Positions 10,773 through 22,381 of a DNA stretch of 64,000 bases are shown here, one piece after another (positions within the stretch are counted from its first letter, which is position 1; the number at the start of each line of letters is the position of its first letter). Made by a program: the position numbers and the translations under genes. The stretch lies in NCBI GenBank assembly GCA_000499405.2, contig HG738137.1:12894121-12958120 (forward strand), given 5' to 3'. The notes under the pieces were generated by a model. That model was not told where the DNA came from. It saw only the letters and a program-made list of their open reading frames with translations, and made no database searches. The stretch comes from Onchocerca volvulus (Eukaryota; Nematoda; Chromadorea; Rhabditida; Onchocercidae).

Positions 10773-12175
10773 CGGTTCCTTTAAAATCACCGCCGCTCTA
10801 CTTGACCTTTAACACTCCTTGTGGGTTTTTTCAATAGTATTAAAATGCAGTTTTAAACTTCTTCATATCAGATATGTTATACAATATTTGATACTTTGTT
10901 TATTTTATAAATTAAGAACTTCACAACTCAAGAAAAAATTTTAAGCAAACTCGGATATAAATATTATTCGAAGATTTTATGATATGCAAAAATGTGTTTT
11001 TAATTTTTTAAGATTTCTTGCGAAAAATGTGTTTTCAATTTTTTTTTTTTCAAAATGATGGAATTTCAAGAAATTTTTCTTGAAATTTTTTGAATTTAAA
11101 CTTTCTTTACTTGAATATTTCATCAAGTTATAAACACTTTCCAGAATCATATTTTGTTAAATTAAATCGCCATAGACTGCATTCATAATTGAATTAGTGA
11201 ACAATATTGCAACAAGTTCGTTTACAAGCTTATCAATTATTTCTATTAAACTTTTATTGAAAATGAAATAATAAGTTTGGATGAATGTAAGAGATTATTT
11301 TGACAATGTTTAAGACCTGCACAAGTTTAAACCTAAATTGAAATTCTATTCATTGTTGAAATGATTCATTTACTCATGAAATGATTGACGAAACAACGAT
11401 TCTTTGTTTATGTTACAAAAAATTATTAGTGAATGCAGAAATATAGATTTTGGATCGGCTTAAAGGAAAAGAACTTATTCGTAAATCCTTTAGATTATTT
11501 TTCCATACTTACGTACATTTATCATGTGTATATGAAATGTGTGAGGAATTCCATTTCTTGTGCTTCTGCACTTACTACTCTCTTTTTTGGGCATTGAAAA
11601 ATTATTGATTTTGTGATTTACTTTCTTAGATTGAAAGTGCAAAATGTTTATGAAATTTAATTGAAAATTATTGTAAAATAGTTTCTATCTTTGCACATTT
11701 TATAGTTTTTTAGATTATGGGGAAAGGATGAATTTCTTAAAGGAAAGAAAATGAAAAATAGCAACTGTTTTAGACACTGTTAGCAGCAATTAAATGAACG
11801 CTCCGATGATCTATTTGAGTTCAGAGGAAGATGATGTGGCTACGTAAGTATAACGTTTATTGATTATTATTAATTCAAATTTTTTTTTATTCACAATGCG
11901 GAAGTGACTCTATGTCTAAATCAATATCAATCCATAGATTTTACGTAGTATTTGAGTCAGTCAAAAAAAAAATCCTTTATTTAAATATCACAGAAAATTA
12001 GATTTCAAGTTATAAATATATTACACTTTATGCAAAATAAGCACAACATGGAATCTAATTTCTACGCTACTAAAACAAAAAATTTCTTACTATTTCAGTT
12101 ATTTACTTCTTGCAGTGATATATTTTAGCATCCCGCAAGTTTCTTGCAAAATCACCATATTTATTCCAAATATAT
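10773..12175. repeat. Segmental duplication, copy B
   Basis: Direct-orientation partner of copy A (1645-3100). It lacks roughly 70 bp near its left end compared with A. Both short reading frames that are open in A carry indels here. The right edge runs into an (AT)n tract at about 12170-12191 and then a plus-strand Helitron end at 12356. The left edge follows Helitron-like sequence containing the TTGGCGGTAAA motif repeated two to three times (10710-10760). Confidence 0.75.
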
Positions 12176-12355
12176 ATATATATATATATTTATTTTTTGG
12201 TTAAAGTGAAATGAATTTCCAACAAATTTATTAAAGAAGTAGTAATATGAAATATTATAAAGTTGTAAATACTCGAAAAAAAAAAATTTTTTTTTTTGTA
12301 AATGTTGCAAGACTTTAAACCATCTCGTTTAAATTTGATTCTATAAATTTATTTA

Positions 12356-12690
12356 TCTATATAAGTAAAAATGTAAATGCTTCTTGTTTGTCCCCATAAA
12401 ACGGTTTCAGGTTCTCGACCGATTGCTTTCAAATTTTGACACAACCTTGCATTTGAATAAACGCGTGTTTTTATATAAATGTATTTATTTTTTCTACGTA
12501 TCACATCCGCGATAACTGAAAGTAATTGAGGAAGCGGTGTTTATTAACTCCGCCTACTTTTTTTTCTCATTCTCCTTCCTCCCATCTAATTTTTCCCGAG
12601 TAAAATATACAGTTAGAACAAGACATATAAGATTAATAGAAACGTGAATGAATGACGTGGGTAGAAAAAGATTAGAATGAAAAGAAAAAA
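12356..12690 (+). mobile_element. Helitron-type 5' region, right non-autonomous element
   Basis: The element begins at 12356 with TCTATATAAGTAAAAATGTA just after an A. It continues through CCGATTGCTTTCAAATTTTG and ACACAACCTTGCATTTGAAT to a CTCCGCCTAC / CATTCTCCTTCCTCCCATCT block, then the tandem units. The order mirrors the minus-strand element at 1641-272, so the two are inverted relative to each other. The A/T junction and the TC start fit the Helitron rule. The 3' CTAG end was not identified. Confidence 0.6.
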
Positions 12691-13550
12691 AAAAAAAACT
12701 ACTGTCAACCAAATGCTCCAACATTTATCAACAATTAATGTTATTATTTATCATTATTCATTATTATTTATTCCTTTATTTTCAAGTCATTCCTTTATAA
12801 CCTTAACTAATAAAGTCAATATCGACAACCCTCGCGCGCCAAAATGGTGCATCATCATCATGCGCTAACAAAGGTGCTCTTACATAGAGATGCCGACGGG
12901 AGTTTTTAATGCTCCGACTTCGGTTTTTTTCCCTTTATATCGTTTTCTCCTTTTTTACGTTAATAAATTTATCACTAGATTTGTTTTATTGATATTATTG
13001 ATTTGTAGTTGTTGCGTAATAAATAATAATAAATAATAGTAAGTAGTGATAAATGATGATAAATAATAATAAACAACAATAAATAATAATGAATAATAAT
13101 AAATAATTAGTCATTTCTTTATAATCCTGAACTTACAACCCTTAACCTTAACTGGGTTCAATGCCGTTCACCCTCGCGCGCCAACAAAGGTGCATCATCA
13201 TCACAAGCTAACAAAGGCGCCCTTTTCTATCATTTTATGTAAGGATGTCAACGAGAGGATTTAATGCTCCAAATTCGGGTTTTTTTTTTCCCCTTTATAT
13301 TGTTTTGTCCTTTTTTGCGTTAATAAATTTATCACTAGATTTGTTTTATTGATATTATTGATTTGTAATTATTGAGCAATAATTAATAATAAATAATGAA
13401 AAATAACACATAGTAATAAATAATAATAAATAACAATGAATAATAATAATTGATAATAAATAATAAAAATAAAAATAAGTAATGGTTAATAGTAAAAAAT
13501 AATGATAAATATTAATAAACAATTAGTCATTTCTTAACTTTTCATAATAA
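12691..13550 (+). repeat. Tandem-repeat cluster, right copy (inverted to left cluster)
   Basis: Two long units (landmarks CCTCGCGCGCCAA at about 12830 and 13170, spaced about 340 bp) contain GTGCATCATCATCA, GCTAACAAAGG, a TTTTTTCCCCTTTATAT tract and ATTTATCACTAGATTTGTTT. They end in long AATAATAAA runs. These are reverse complements of the units at 272-1260. No open reading frame of interest was seen. Confidence 0.6.
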
Positions 13551-16500
13551 GTTGATGATCGTACTTTCGCATTTCTTATTTAATTTTATATTTAATCTTT
13601 ATGATAAAATAAAATATTTAATCATTTCGTAGGATCTTGACGATTATTCCCGATCCTTTTTTTTTCAGCACATGAAATGGACACAAAATTTCCTTTATAA
13701 TATAGTAAAATATTATCCAGGAAAATTTCTGCTCTACGGTAAATTTATTTTTTCGGTTCTTTCGTAAAATGAGTAATCAGAAAAAACATTGAAGATTATT
13801 ATAATATCAATTTCAGAAAACGAAAATTTTTAAATTTTTTTTAACAGTGAAAATGGTTTTGTAAAATTTATTTTTACTTAACTTATTGCATCATCATTGT
13901 TGATTAGCGAAATAAGAAGTTGTTATTATTATCGTTCCTGTCATTCGTATTGTTGTAATTAAATATGTAAGAAAAACTTGCTTAAAGAATTGTTCCCTGA
14001 AATGAATGATAGCTGATTTCAAAATTGATAATAATCGATTTAAGAAATGTAAAGAAAAACTGACAAAATGGATTTGAATTCCAATTGATTGGAACTTATG
14101 AAAATTGCTATCCGGAATATCCGAGAGACTCGATATTGCTGAAATTTTTAATATCTGATAATTGTTTTTCCAGTAATTAAGGTCAAAGCAGTATAGCTCA
14201 GATTTAAAATTGAAATTGAGGAAAAATTCAACAATTCTAATTAATTAAGAAATGTTAGGTTCAAAGAAAAAAAGAGTGCAAAAAAAATGAAAATATATAG
14301 TAAAATTGTATTATCAATACTACGTTTATAACTGTAATATGAAAGTTTGGTTCAACAGAATTTTAAAACACAAAAGTTGAAGTTTAAGGTATAAATCTGT
14401 AAAATTTTTAAATTATTAACTATCCGAAAATTCAAACTATTAAGCAATTGCATTCACATTAATTTTCAAATAATCATGAATTTTTCTCTTGATAACTATC
14501 ATTATGTTTATTTTATTATCTTGTTGACATTTAAGAACATCAGCTTTTAGTATGATATCAAATTTTGGGCTAAACTACATCTTATTTCAGAAATTATGTT
14601 GGTATAAACTGTATGAAATACAAACATTAGTGATTGTTTGGAAGAATTTTGTAATGAAAGTTTCCCGGAACAATGGCAAATGACAATTTGTAACTTTGTA
14701 TCTGATGGTTCCATTAATTCAACTCATTTTCCTCAACAACAAAATACTGAGCGATGAAAAAAAATGGAAATCATGAGTCCATAAATCGATAATCGATATT
14801 GATTATCATTATTTAAATGCAGTATTTTTTCCATTTGATATGTTAATATTTTCTTTCCAATGAATTTTTTTTTTTGAAGTTTCCTTTCCAATAAATAAAT
14901 TTAAAGTCTTCCTTAGAAAATAAAGAGTTATTAAATAGTTCGTGCAAATGCAATGATACAAAAATATCTTTGAAAAATTTAAAATAAAATTTTTGTGATA
15001 AATACTAAAGGATAGAATAATTTATTAAAGAAAGCAGAAAATAGGATTTAAAAAAATTTATTCGAAACAAACTTCAAAAAATAAACTTTTTAGATCCAAT
15101 TTAAAAAAAAAAAACAAATGAACAAATTTCAATTTATATTTTTTATTCATGGAAAAAATTTGATTTTTCGTGATTTTTATTTTGATTTACTTCCTATTTT
15201 TCATCGTGGTTTTTTTTTTTAAAGAAGTTCTGAAGCATATATATTTGCTTTTTTGAAAAGGTAAAATTAATTTTAACTCATATTTTTCAATTTTAGAAAA
15301 TTTTCGGTCTTTTGGAGCTTTTCTGTCGAACAAAAATTTTTATTTCTCTAATTTTTCCGAAAACTTTCAGAATGATTCCAGTTAACAAAATAGGATTAAA
15401 TCCTGAAACTTTTTTTTTTTTAATTTAAATTTTTTGACAAGTAACTGCTGGCTTTTGTTTAAAATTTTAAATTTAATTTATTTAAATTTTCATTACAAGT
15501 AATTTTAGGAAAAGAAATATTCTAAGTCAAAATTTACTTTTTCTTCTTTATCAGAAAATGATAATGTAGCACTCATTGATGTCTAATTAATCATGCTTGT
15601 TGATTTACTGATCGTTTTCCATTTTACCTTTCCATTTTCATATTTATCGGCTACTTTTTTTTTCAATTTTTACGGCCAAATTTAACTAAAGAATAAATTA
15701 AGAGGATTTGAGTAAAAAGTGTCATGAGGCATTTTTCCGGTGATTAATATTCAACGGTATTCGACTTTTTAACCATTTTAGAAAACAAACAGAATAATGA
15801 GTTATCCAATTAATATGATTCTGTTTTCCGGTTTTGATTCCCGCAAGCGCACCTATCATGCAATTTAAGTAAATTTATTTAATGGCAGGCATCACACTGT
15901 CAAAAATATTAAATTTAAGAAAACAATTAATTTTTTTTACCTTGTTTTTGGAATATCGAGAAAACATCAAAGAAATTGTGTATATAATCAGAAAACGAAA
16001 AGAAGAGGAAGTATCCAAATTTTTCAGAAGCTCTGCAAAATGAAATATAAATCTAGTCCTATAAATAGCTTGAAAAATGACTTATTAAATATTCGAATGA
16101 TTCAATTATTCAAATATTCCAATATGCAGAAAGTTTTTCTATTATTTAATTTATATTTATATATCATATGTATGCATGTTTTATATGCATATAGATGACT
16201 TAATTATTTAAATAACTCAAATTAAATACAATTTACGAATATGACCATTTTGAAATAAAAAATTAATGTAAACGTTTATCTGTTTGTTACAATGTAACCT
16301 GAATATTTGAAACAAAATACATTTTATGAACATATCTGTAACAGTTTTTTCTTCTTTTTTTTTTCAAAAGAGAAGAGAAAAGCAGAATTATTTTTTAAAC
16401 AATGAAAAATAATTAATGAAATTTGAAAGTCTGAGTAAATGAAGGAAAATGAAAAAATCTATTTGTGAGTAAATATTGTCTGCAATATATAAACAAAGTG

Positions 16501-19370
16501 CTAATACTTCTTAAATATACCATTTCGCACCCTCAATCAACACAACTTATAACAAACAATTCTGTCTTGTTAGTTTTGTAGACTAAAATTACCAATCATT
16601 CTTCTCCGATTACCTGATTTTCTTCTATTTGCATTGATAAAAATGAATCATTGAAATCGAAATCAATTATCGTTATTTTAAATACAAATAGATTTATGCG
16701 CATAATCGAATTTAATTACTTCTTAATTAAATTTAAATCTGATTTAAATAAATATATGTACGTAATCAAATTAAATTTTTACCGACTGGATTAAAATTAT
16801 TATCAAATTCGAACTTATAAAAGAAATGAATAAAACAAATTTATGCAACTTTTTTATTTCAATAAAATTTTTTAGAATTGAATCAAGAAAAAAAATTCAA
16901 ATTAATTTGATATTTATATAAGTTACATATAAAGATTTGGATTTCAATTATTCGATTTAAATAATCAAAATCTTTTGCTGAAAGTTTAAATTTGCTTCGA
17001 AAGGAAAAATTTAATCGAATTATTTATCTCTAATTGAAATAAAATTTCAGCTTAACTTAATCACGAATGGAGTTTAATTCTATTTCAAAGGATTAATTTC
17101 AATTTCTTAATGAACTTTTTTTCATCAATATTGAATGCAGTTTTTATGCTACTAATTTTCTCATTCAATATCATTTTTTGTCGATTTTTAATTTTTTACT
17201 TTTTTCATTTTCATACCAATATGTGTGTATGTAAACGTATTATATTATAAACATACCATATATATAATTATTAATAATTTAATATAATATTTGATTAACT
17301 TGATTTTTTTTTTTAGGTCAATTACCATTCAATTGATTGCTTCCATTCATCAAATACTTTTGTTTAATTTCAACGTTTAATTGATTTAATTTTAAACCAG
17401 TATGAAATGAAATTCAAAAAAAAAGAAGCGATAAAAATTTAAAAAAAAATAAAAAAGAAAATTGAATAAAATCAAATAAAAGAACAATTATTTACAAATA
17501 GATTGGATGGACACTTCTGGACAATATATGTCCTATTTACCAAAAGTATTAGCGGATGTATAAACAATAGATAGCTATTAGTATTATAAGTAATAGTAGT
17601 AGATATCATTGATGAACTGTTTTCAGTAAGGTTAATATTGAAATAAACCAGTAGAAATGAGAGGTCACGAAGGATGAAAAGTTGATTTGAAGAGGAATGA
17701 ATGCAATCAATCAAAAGTATGAATGTTTACAAATGACATTGCAAATACCGTAATCAAATTTATGCATATAATTTAACCGTTTGCAAACGTAAGCATAATT
17801 TAGAAAAATAATGAATATTTTATTCTAATTCTTAGTTCTATTACTTTTTTGAAAAAGTTTGTCTTGAGGCTACCACTGATTGTTGATTTAACTTGATCGT
17901 TAAGAGTAAGTATTGATAAAAACCATGTAGTAAACATTGATTTTCCTGAAATTGCAAAATTTGAAGAAATAAAAGAAATTTGAAATTGATTTTCAATTCT
18001 AATTTTTCAATCACAGTTTTTGTAAATTTAGTGTTCAATTTACTTATTAATTAAATTCTAAATTTTCATTTTTCTATTACAATGTTCTTATAAATGCCAG
18101 ATTATAAATGAATTGATTGCTGAGCTAACATTCATAATGGAGTTAGTTTTCGAAAAAAATTATCAAAAACTTAAATGTCAGTTTTTAGAGATTTTAAATA
18201 GATTAATTTAAGAATTGAATTAAGTCCTTTTAGTAGAAGGCCTTGTAGAAAAAGAATTTTAAAGTAATAAATGATATTTTCGCGACTCCTCTTTTAATTT
18301 AGCTTTAATTTTCTTTTTTATTATAATTCTTAAAATTAATTTAATTTTATTCCATTTTTGCCTTCCAAAAATTTTTTGTTTTTTTATTATTTTTTAATTT
18401 TTTAATTCTTTACAATTTTTTTAAAATTCATCTTACATATACAATTTCTTATTTGATTAATTTTCCGCAAATTTCTTCAAAATTAGAAACAAGTAATTAA
18501 TGATCAATAATAATCGATTAAATTTGTAAAAACATTAGCACAAATTCTTCCAATCAAAAGCTTTTTTCGAAGAAAGCGGAATTTTGAAAACTTTCTGGAA
18601 ATTTTGAAGTTAAGTTTGCAAAAAATTTGATAAGCTTTTTGATAAAATTCAAAAAGTTGAATTGTTTAGTAAAAAATAAATTTTTGATTTTATAAGATAA
18701 TTTAAGAAATTTTTCGAATAATGATATATTTTCTGATGAATATATGACCAGAAAAGAATATTAATCGAACATCAAAGGATAAAGCATATATTTCACGCTC
18801 TGTAATTTATAAAATTTTAATTGGAGCAAATTAAAAGAGAAAAAATTTTAACTTGATGATGTAAGCAGACACAATTAAAGATATCGTTGTTATTATTTCT
18901 AAAAAACAATATATCATTTTTAATTTTTTTTTACTTTTTCTTTTTTAACTATTCGAGGGAAATTATGAAACAATAATTATATAAGAAAATATATTCTATT
19001 AAATAGATAAATCTTATTAGTCTTGATAATAAATCAGAAAAACTGTTTATTTTCAATTTTTGTTCTTTAAATTTTATTTTTTATTTTACAAATAATTAGT
19101 AGCATACATGATGATATATATGCTTAAAAAAGATTTTCAAAATTTAACCGGAAAATTTTTTTTTCCCACAATAATTCGTAATTGATCTTTACCGACTCCT
19201 TGTTATTAGACCGATAATTTGGGTATATGTAAATTTTTATGCTCAATTTACGTATTAAATTGATAAAAAATGAAGAAATGGTTAATAAATAGGTTTTCGT
19301 TTTTTTTTTTGATAAAAATGATTAATAACTTTACTTGAAAAACAACGAATGATATATGATATATCGATTC
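13551..19370. other. AT-rich intergenic sequence, nothing recognised
   Basis: About 5.8 kb without any stretch of convincing coding character, recognisable RNA gene or repeat match to the rest of the window. It contains only scattered poly-A/T runs and a few short open frames with no family resemblance. Confidence 0.5.
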
Positions 19371-19880
19371 TTAAGTATTATTTAAGTGTGTGTATAATAA
19401 ATATTTTTTGCATTTTGAATATGTTTATATGTATAATTCATTATTTGTTATGATTATGTATTATGATCACTTAAATATATAATATAAATTCTAACAAATG
19501 TTTTAAATACATCATTAATAGAAAATATTATAAGTATTGTTTAAGTATGCGTATTACATATATATTCCTTTACATATCAAATACTTAATATATGAATTAT
19601 TCAAATATATAATATATATTCCTATAAATTTGTTAAAGTATATATGTAATATATAATTTTTTGCGTATTGAATATGCATACATGTATTATTTAGATATAT
19701 GATATATATTCCCATAAATGTTTTTTAAGTATATTTACAATACAAATTCCCTATAAATATTATTTAAATATATGTGTATATAAGTATTAGAATAAATAAT
19801 ATATATTTCTATAAATATTTACTATAAGTATTATTAAATTTATGTATAATATATATTCCTCGATAAATATTTGAATATAC
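19370..19880. repeat. Degenerate AT-rich tandem repeat
   Basis: Seven or eight diverged units of roughly 60-75 bp share the core ATATATATTCCYATAAAT followed by TTTAAGTATAT. The sequence is almost pure A/T and has no coding potential. Confidence 0.5.
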
Positions 19881-20392
19881 ATATTTCTAAATGTATTTAA
19901 TTTGTTTAAATTGAAAATAAAAATCAGCCGCAATAATAATCTCAAAATTGGAAATAAAGTTTTATGTGAAAAAGTGGCAAAAGCATAGAAAATTACCTGT
20001 TTGATGGAAATTATAATAGTAGTAAATGTAAGATTAAAAGGATTGAGGAAGAAAGGAAAAATAAAAAAATAAAAAAAAGCGGTAAATGGCTTGTGAGGCT
20101 ATTAATTGTGGAAAGATATTCTTCTCCTTCTCCTTTGCATGTTTAAAAATATTTGTGAAAGAAAATAATTTTAATGTATTTGAATGTAAAATCGGAATAA
20201 ATTTTGAATTTGTATAAATAAATGAGCCGAAAATGAAGCTATTGGTAAGCAGCAATCGATCATACTAACTGCTCATTTCATCGGCAATTTCTTTCAGAAT
20301 TAGAAAAAAATTTCTCTTCAAACGAAAAATTCGAAAAGGAAATAAACATGGTTCTAATTTACATATCGTAATAATCACTTATCAGTATTGAT

Positions 20393-20535
20393 AATTTAAG
20401 TATAAGATGATGATACCATGATAAGTATAGGTTTAAAGATATTTTAATTTTGATCTATTAAATTTAAGTATGAGATGATGACACCATGATAATTATAGGT
20501 TTTATGATCTTGTAATTTTGATCATATAGATCATA
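20393..20535. repeat. Two-copy tandem duplication, unit about 70 bp
   Basis: Two consecutive units both carry TTTAAGTATRAGATGATGA, ACCATGATAA, TATAGGTTT and TAATTTTGATC, with few differences. It is a local tandem duplication in intergenic DNA. Confidence 0.65.
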
Positions 20536-20724
20536 TTCTTTTTTCTCTTTAGTTATATCGTAATTATCAATTAGAATTTGATAAATGAATAAGAAAAACA
20601 TGATTAATTGATCGATTGATTAATTCTGCGATAAATAAAAGGTAAAAATTGGATAAATATATCGAATAGAGAAATGAAATTTCAGTTTACAGAAAAATTT
20701 GAAACATTGGTCGATTAAAGTATA

Positions 20725-21300
20725 TTACAATTACTGTAAAGCCAGTAATGCACAACCAAAAATTTGGTTGGAATTACTGTAAATCAAAAAATATACTCGC
20801 AGTCACTGTAAAGTCAGCAGCGCAGACCAAAAAATATATTTCCAATTATGCAATATTTTTAAAACAATATGAGTACAACTTTTGCAAGTCAAAAAATAAT
20901 AATTGCAATTACTGTAAATCAAAAAAAAAAAAACTTTAATTAATGTAAATCAAAAATATATTTGCAACTACTGTAAGCCAAACAATTTTTTTTTCAGTTA
21001 CTGTAAAGTCAGCAACGCCGACTAAAAAATGTCTTTGTAATTATAAACCAAACAATATGACTGCAATTACTACAAATCAAAAGAAATAATTGCAATTATG
21101 ATAAATCAGAAAACATGATTGCAATTCTTGTAAATCAAAAAACATAATTGCAATTACCGTAAAACTAATCTATGCATACCGAAAGATACGATTATTGCAA
21201 ATCAGAAATGCATATCAAAAAATACGATAATTATCATAAAATTGACACTTAAATATCGAAAAATGCAATTGCAATTACCGGAAAGTTGCAATAGATTTGC
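20725..21300. repeat. Minisatellite built on ATTGCAATTACTGTAAATCA
   Basis: About 13-15 degenerate units of 30-45 bp occur here. Each has a core ATTGCAATTACTGTAAATCA followed by AAAAAATA-type filler. Two longer units include GTAAAGTCAGCARCGC. The open frame at 20748-20939 is produced by the repeat (repeated YCKSK-like peptides) and is not considered a gene. Confidence 0.65.
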
Positions 21301-22295
21301 TTTAAAAAAGGTAATCACTAATAACACATGAAATAATGAAATTTTAAACTTGTTGAGAATTCTAAAAATGTCAACGAATGACAAAGTTAAAAAAATGAAG
21401 TAAGAGTTACGGGAAAATTGAAACACATACTTCAAAAAGATTATAAATTTCCGTAAATTTCCTTTCCATCTAAGGTGACACGTCAATGATCAATTTTTTT
21501 CTACTTTCTTGTCGCTTTTTTTTTTTTTTTTGCAAAAATTTAATTTTCAAATATCCATGAAGAAATGTTTGAAAATGCGAAAATTTAGTATTTGTAATAT
21601 GCAAAATTACTGGTTAATCATATCATTTTTCGTCTTTTTATGATTTAGAAAATTTTAAAAATATCAAAAAAAGAAAGAGAGAAAAAGGAAAATAGAAAGT
21701 AAAACATATAATTTCATAATTTAGAAAGTTTTAAAAATTTAAAAGAAAGAAAAAATAAAAGAAGAAGGGATAAAGATACGAATATTTCGTTTTTTAATTT
21801 TTAAAACAAATTTTGAATTTCTGAAAATTTGAAAAAAATATTGTTTCAACTCAAAATTTACATAATACAACAGAATAATCATTAGTAAGAAGAGAAATGA
21901 GAAAAAAAAAGAAAAGGAAAGATATTCATTCACCAATGAAAAATATTCGATTTCAGTAAACTCAGGTAATTTAATCCAGTAAACATAATATTATAATTTG
22001 ACTTTACTAAAATCATCTCTTTTAAGGATGATTTCCATGAAAGATTGGGATAAATTTTAAAATTAACTATAAATGATAAGATTTTTTAAATTCTGTCAAA
22101 ATTTTTTTCAATTCAAGACTAATACTCAATTACATGAATGAAATGGATTTGCTAGAAAAAGTTGTTGGTGAAAATGAAACCAAATGTTACTGTGCATGGA
22201 ACTTTTAGAAAGATTTCATACAGTGAAATTTCCATTCTTTTAATTCTCCGGCTGCAGTAATCCAAAAATTACGTATGAACTTGATCAAAGAAGCT
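21301..22295. other. Intergenic sequence 3' of the EMX gene
   Basis: AT-rich with purine runs (about 21660-21780 and 21895-21920). Nothing else is recognised between the minisatellite and the EMX poly(A) signals. Confidence 0.4.
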
Positions 22296-22315
22296 GATTT
22301 ATTTATTTATTTATT
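22296..22315 (-). terminator. Clustered poly(A) signals of the EMX gene
   Basis: On the minus strand four overlapping AATAAA hexamers occur about 67-86 nt after the EMX stop codon (22382). This is a suitable place for transcript cleavage. Such runs also arise by chance in AT-rich DNA. Confidence 0.45.
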
Positions 22316-22381
22316 TTTTTTACCATCATCAATAACTTAATTTAAACTTGAAAAAGAAATAAAAAATATCAAGGAAAAATT

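Noticed and set aside
15820..15870. Locally GC-richer stretch with GATTCCCG, considered as a tRNA T-arm
   Set aside because: No matching acceptor stem or anticodon arm could be found on either strand.
20748..20939. 63-codon frame with repeated YCKSK peptides
   Set aside because: Arises from the degenerate minisatellite at 20725-21300.
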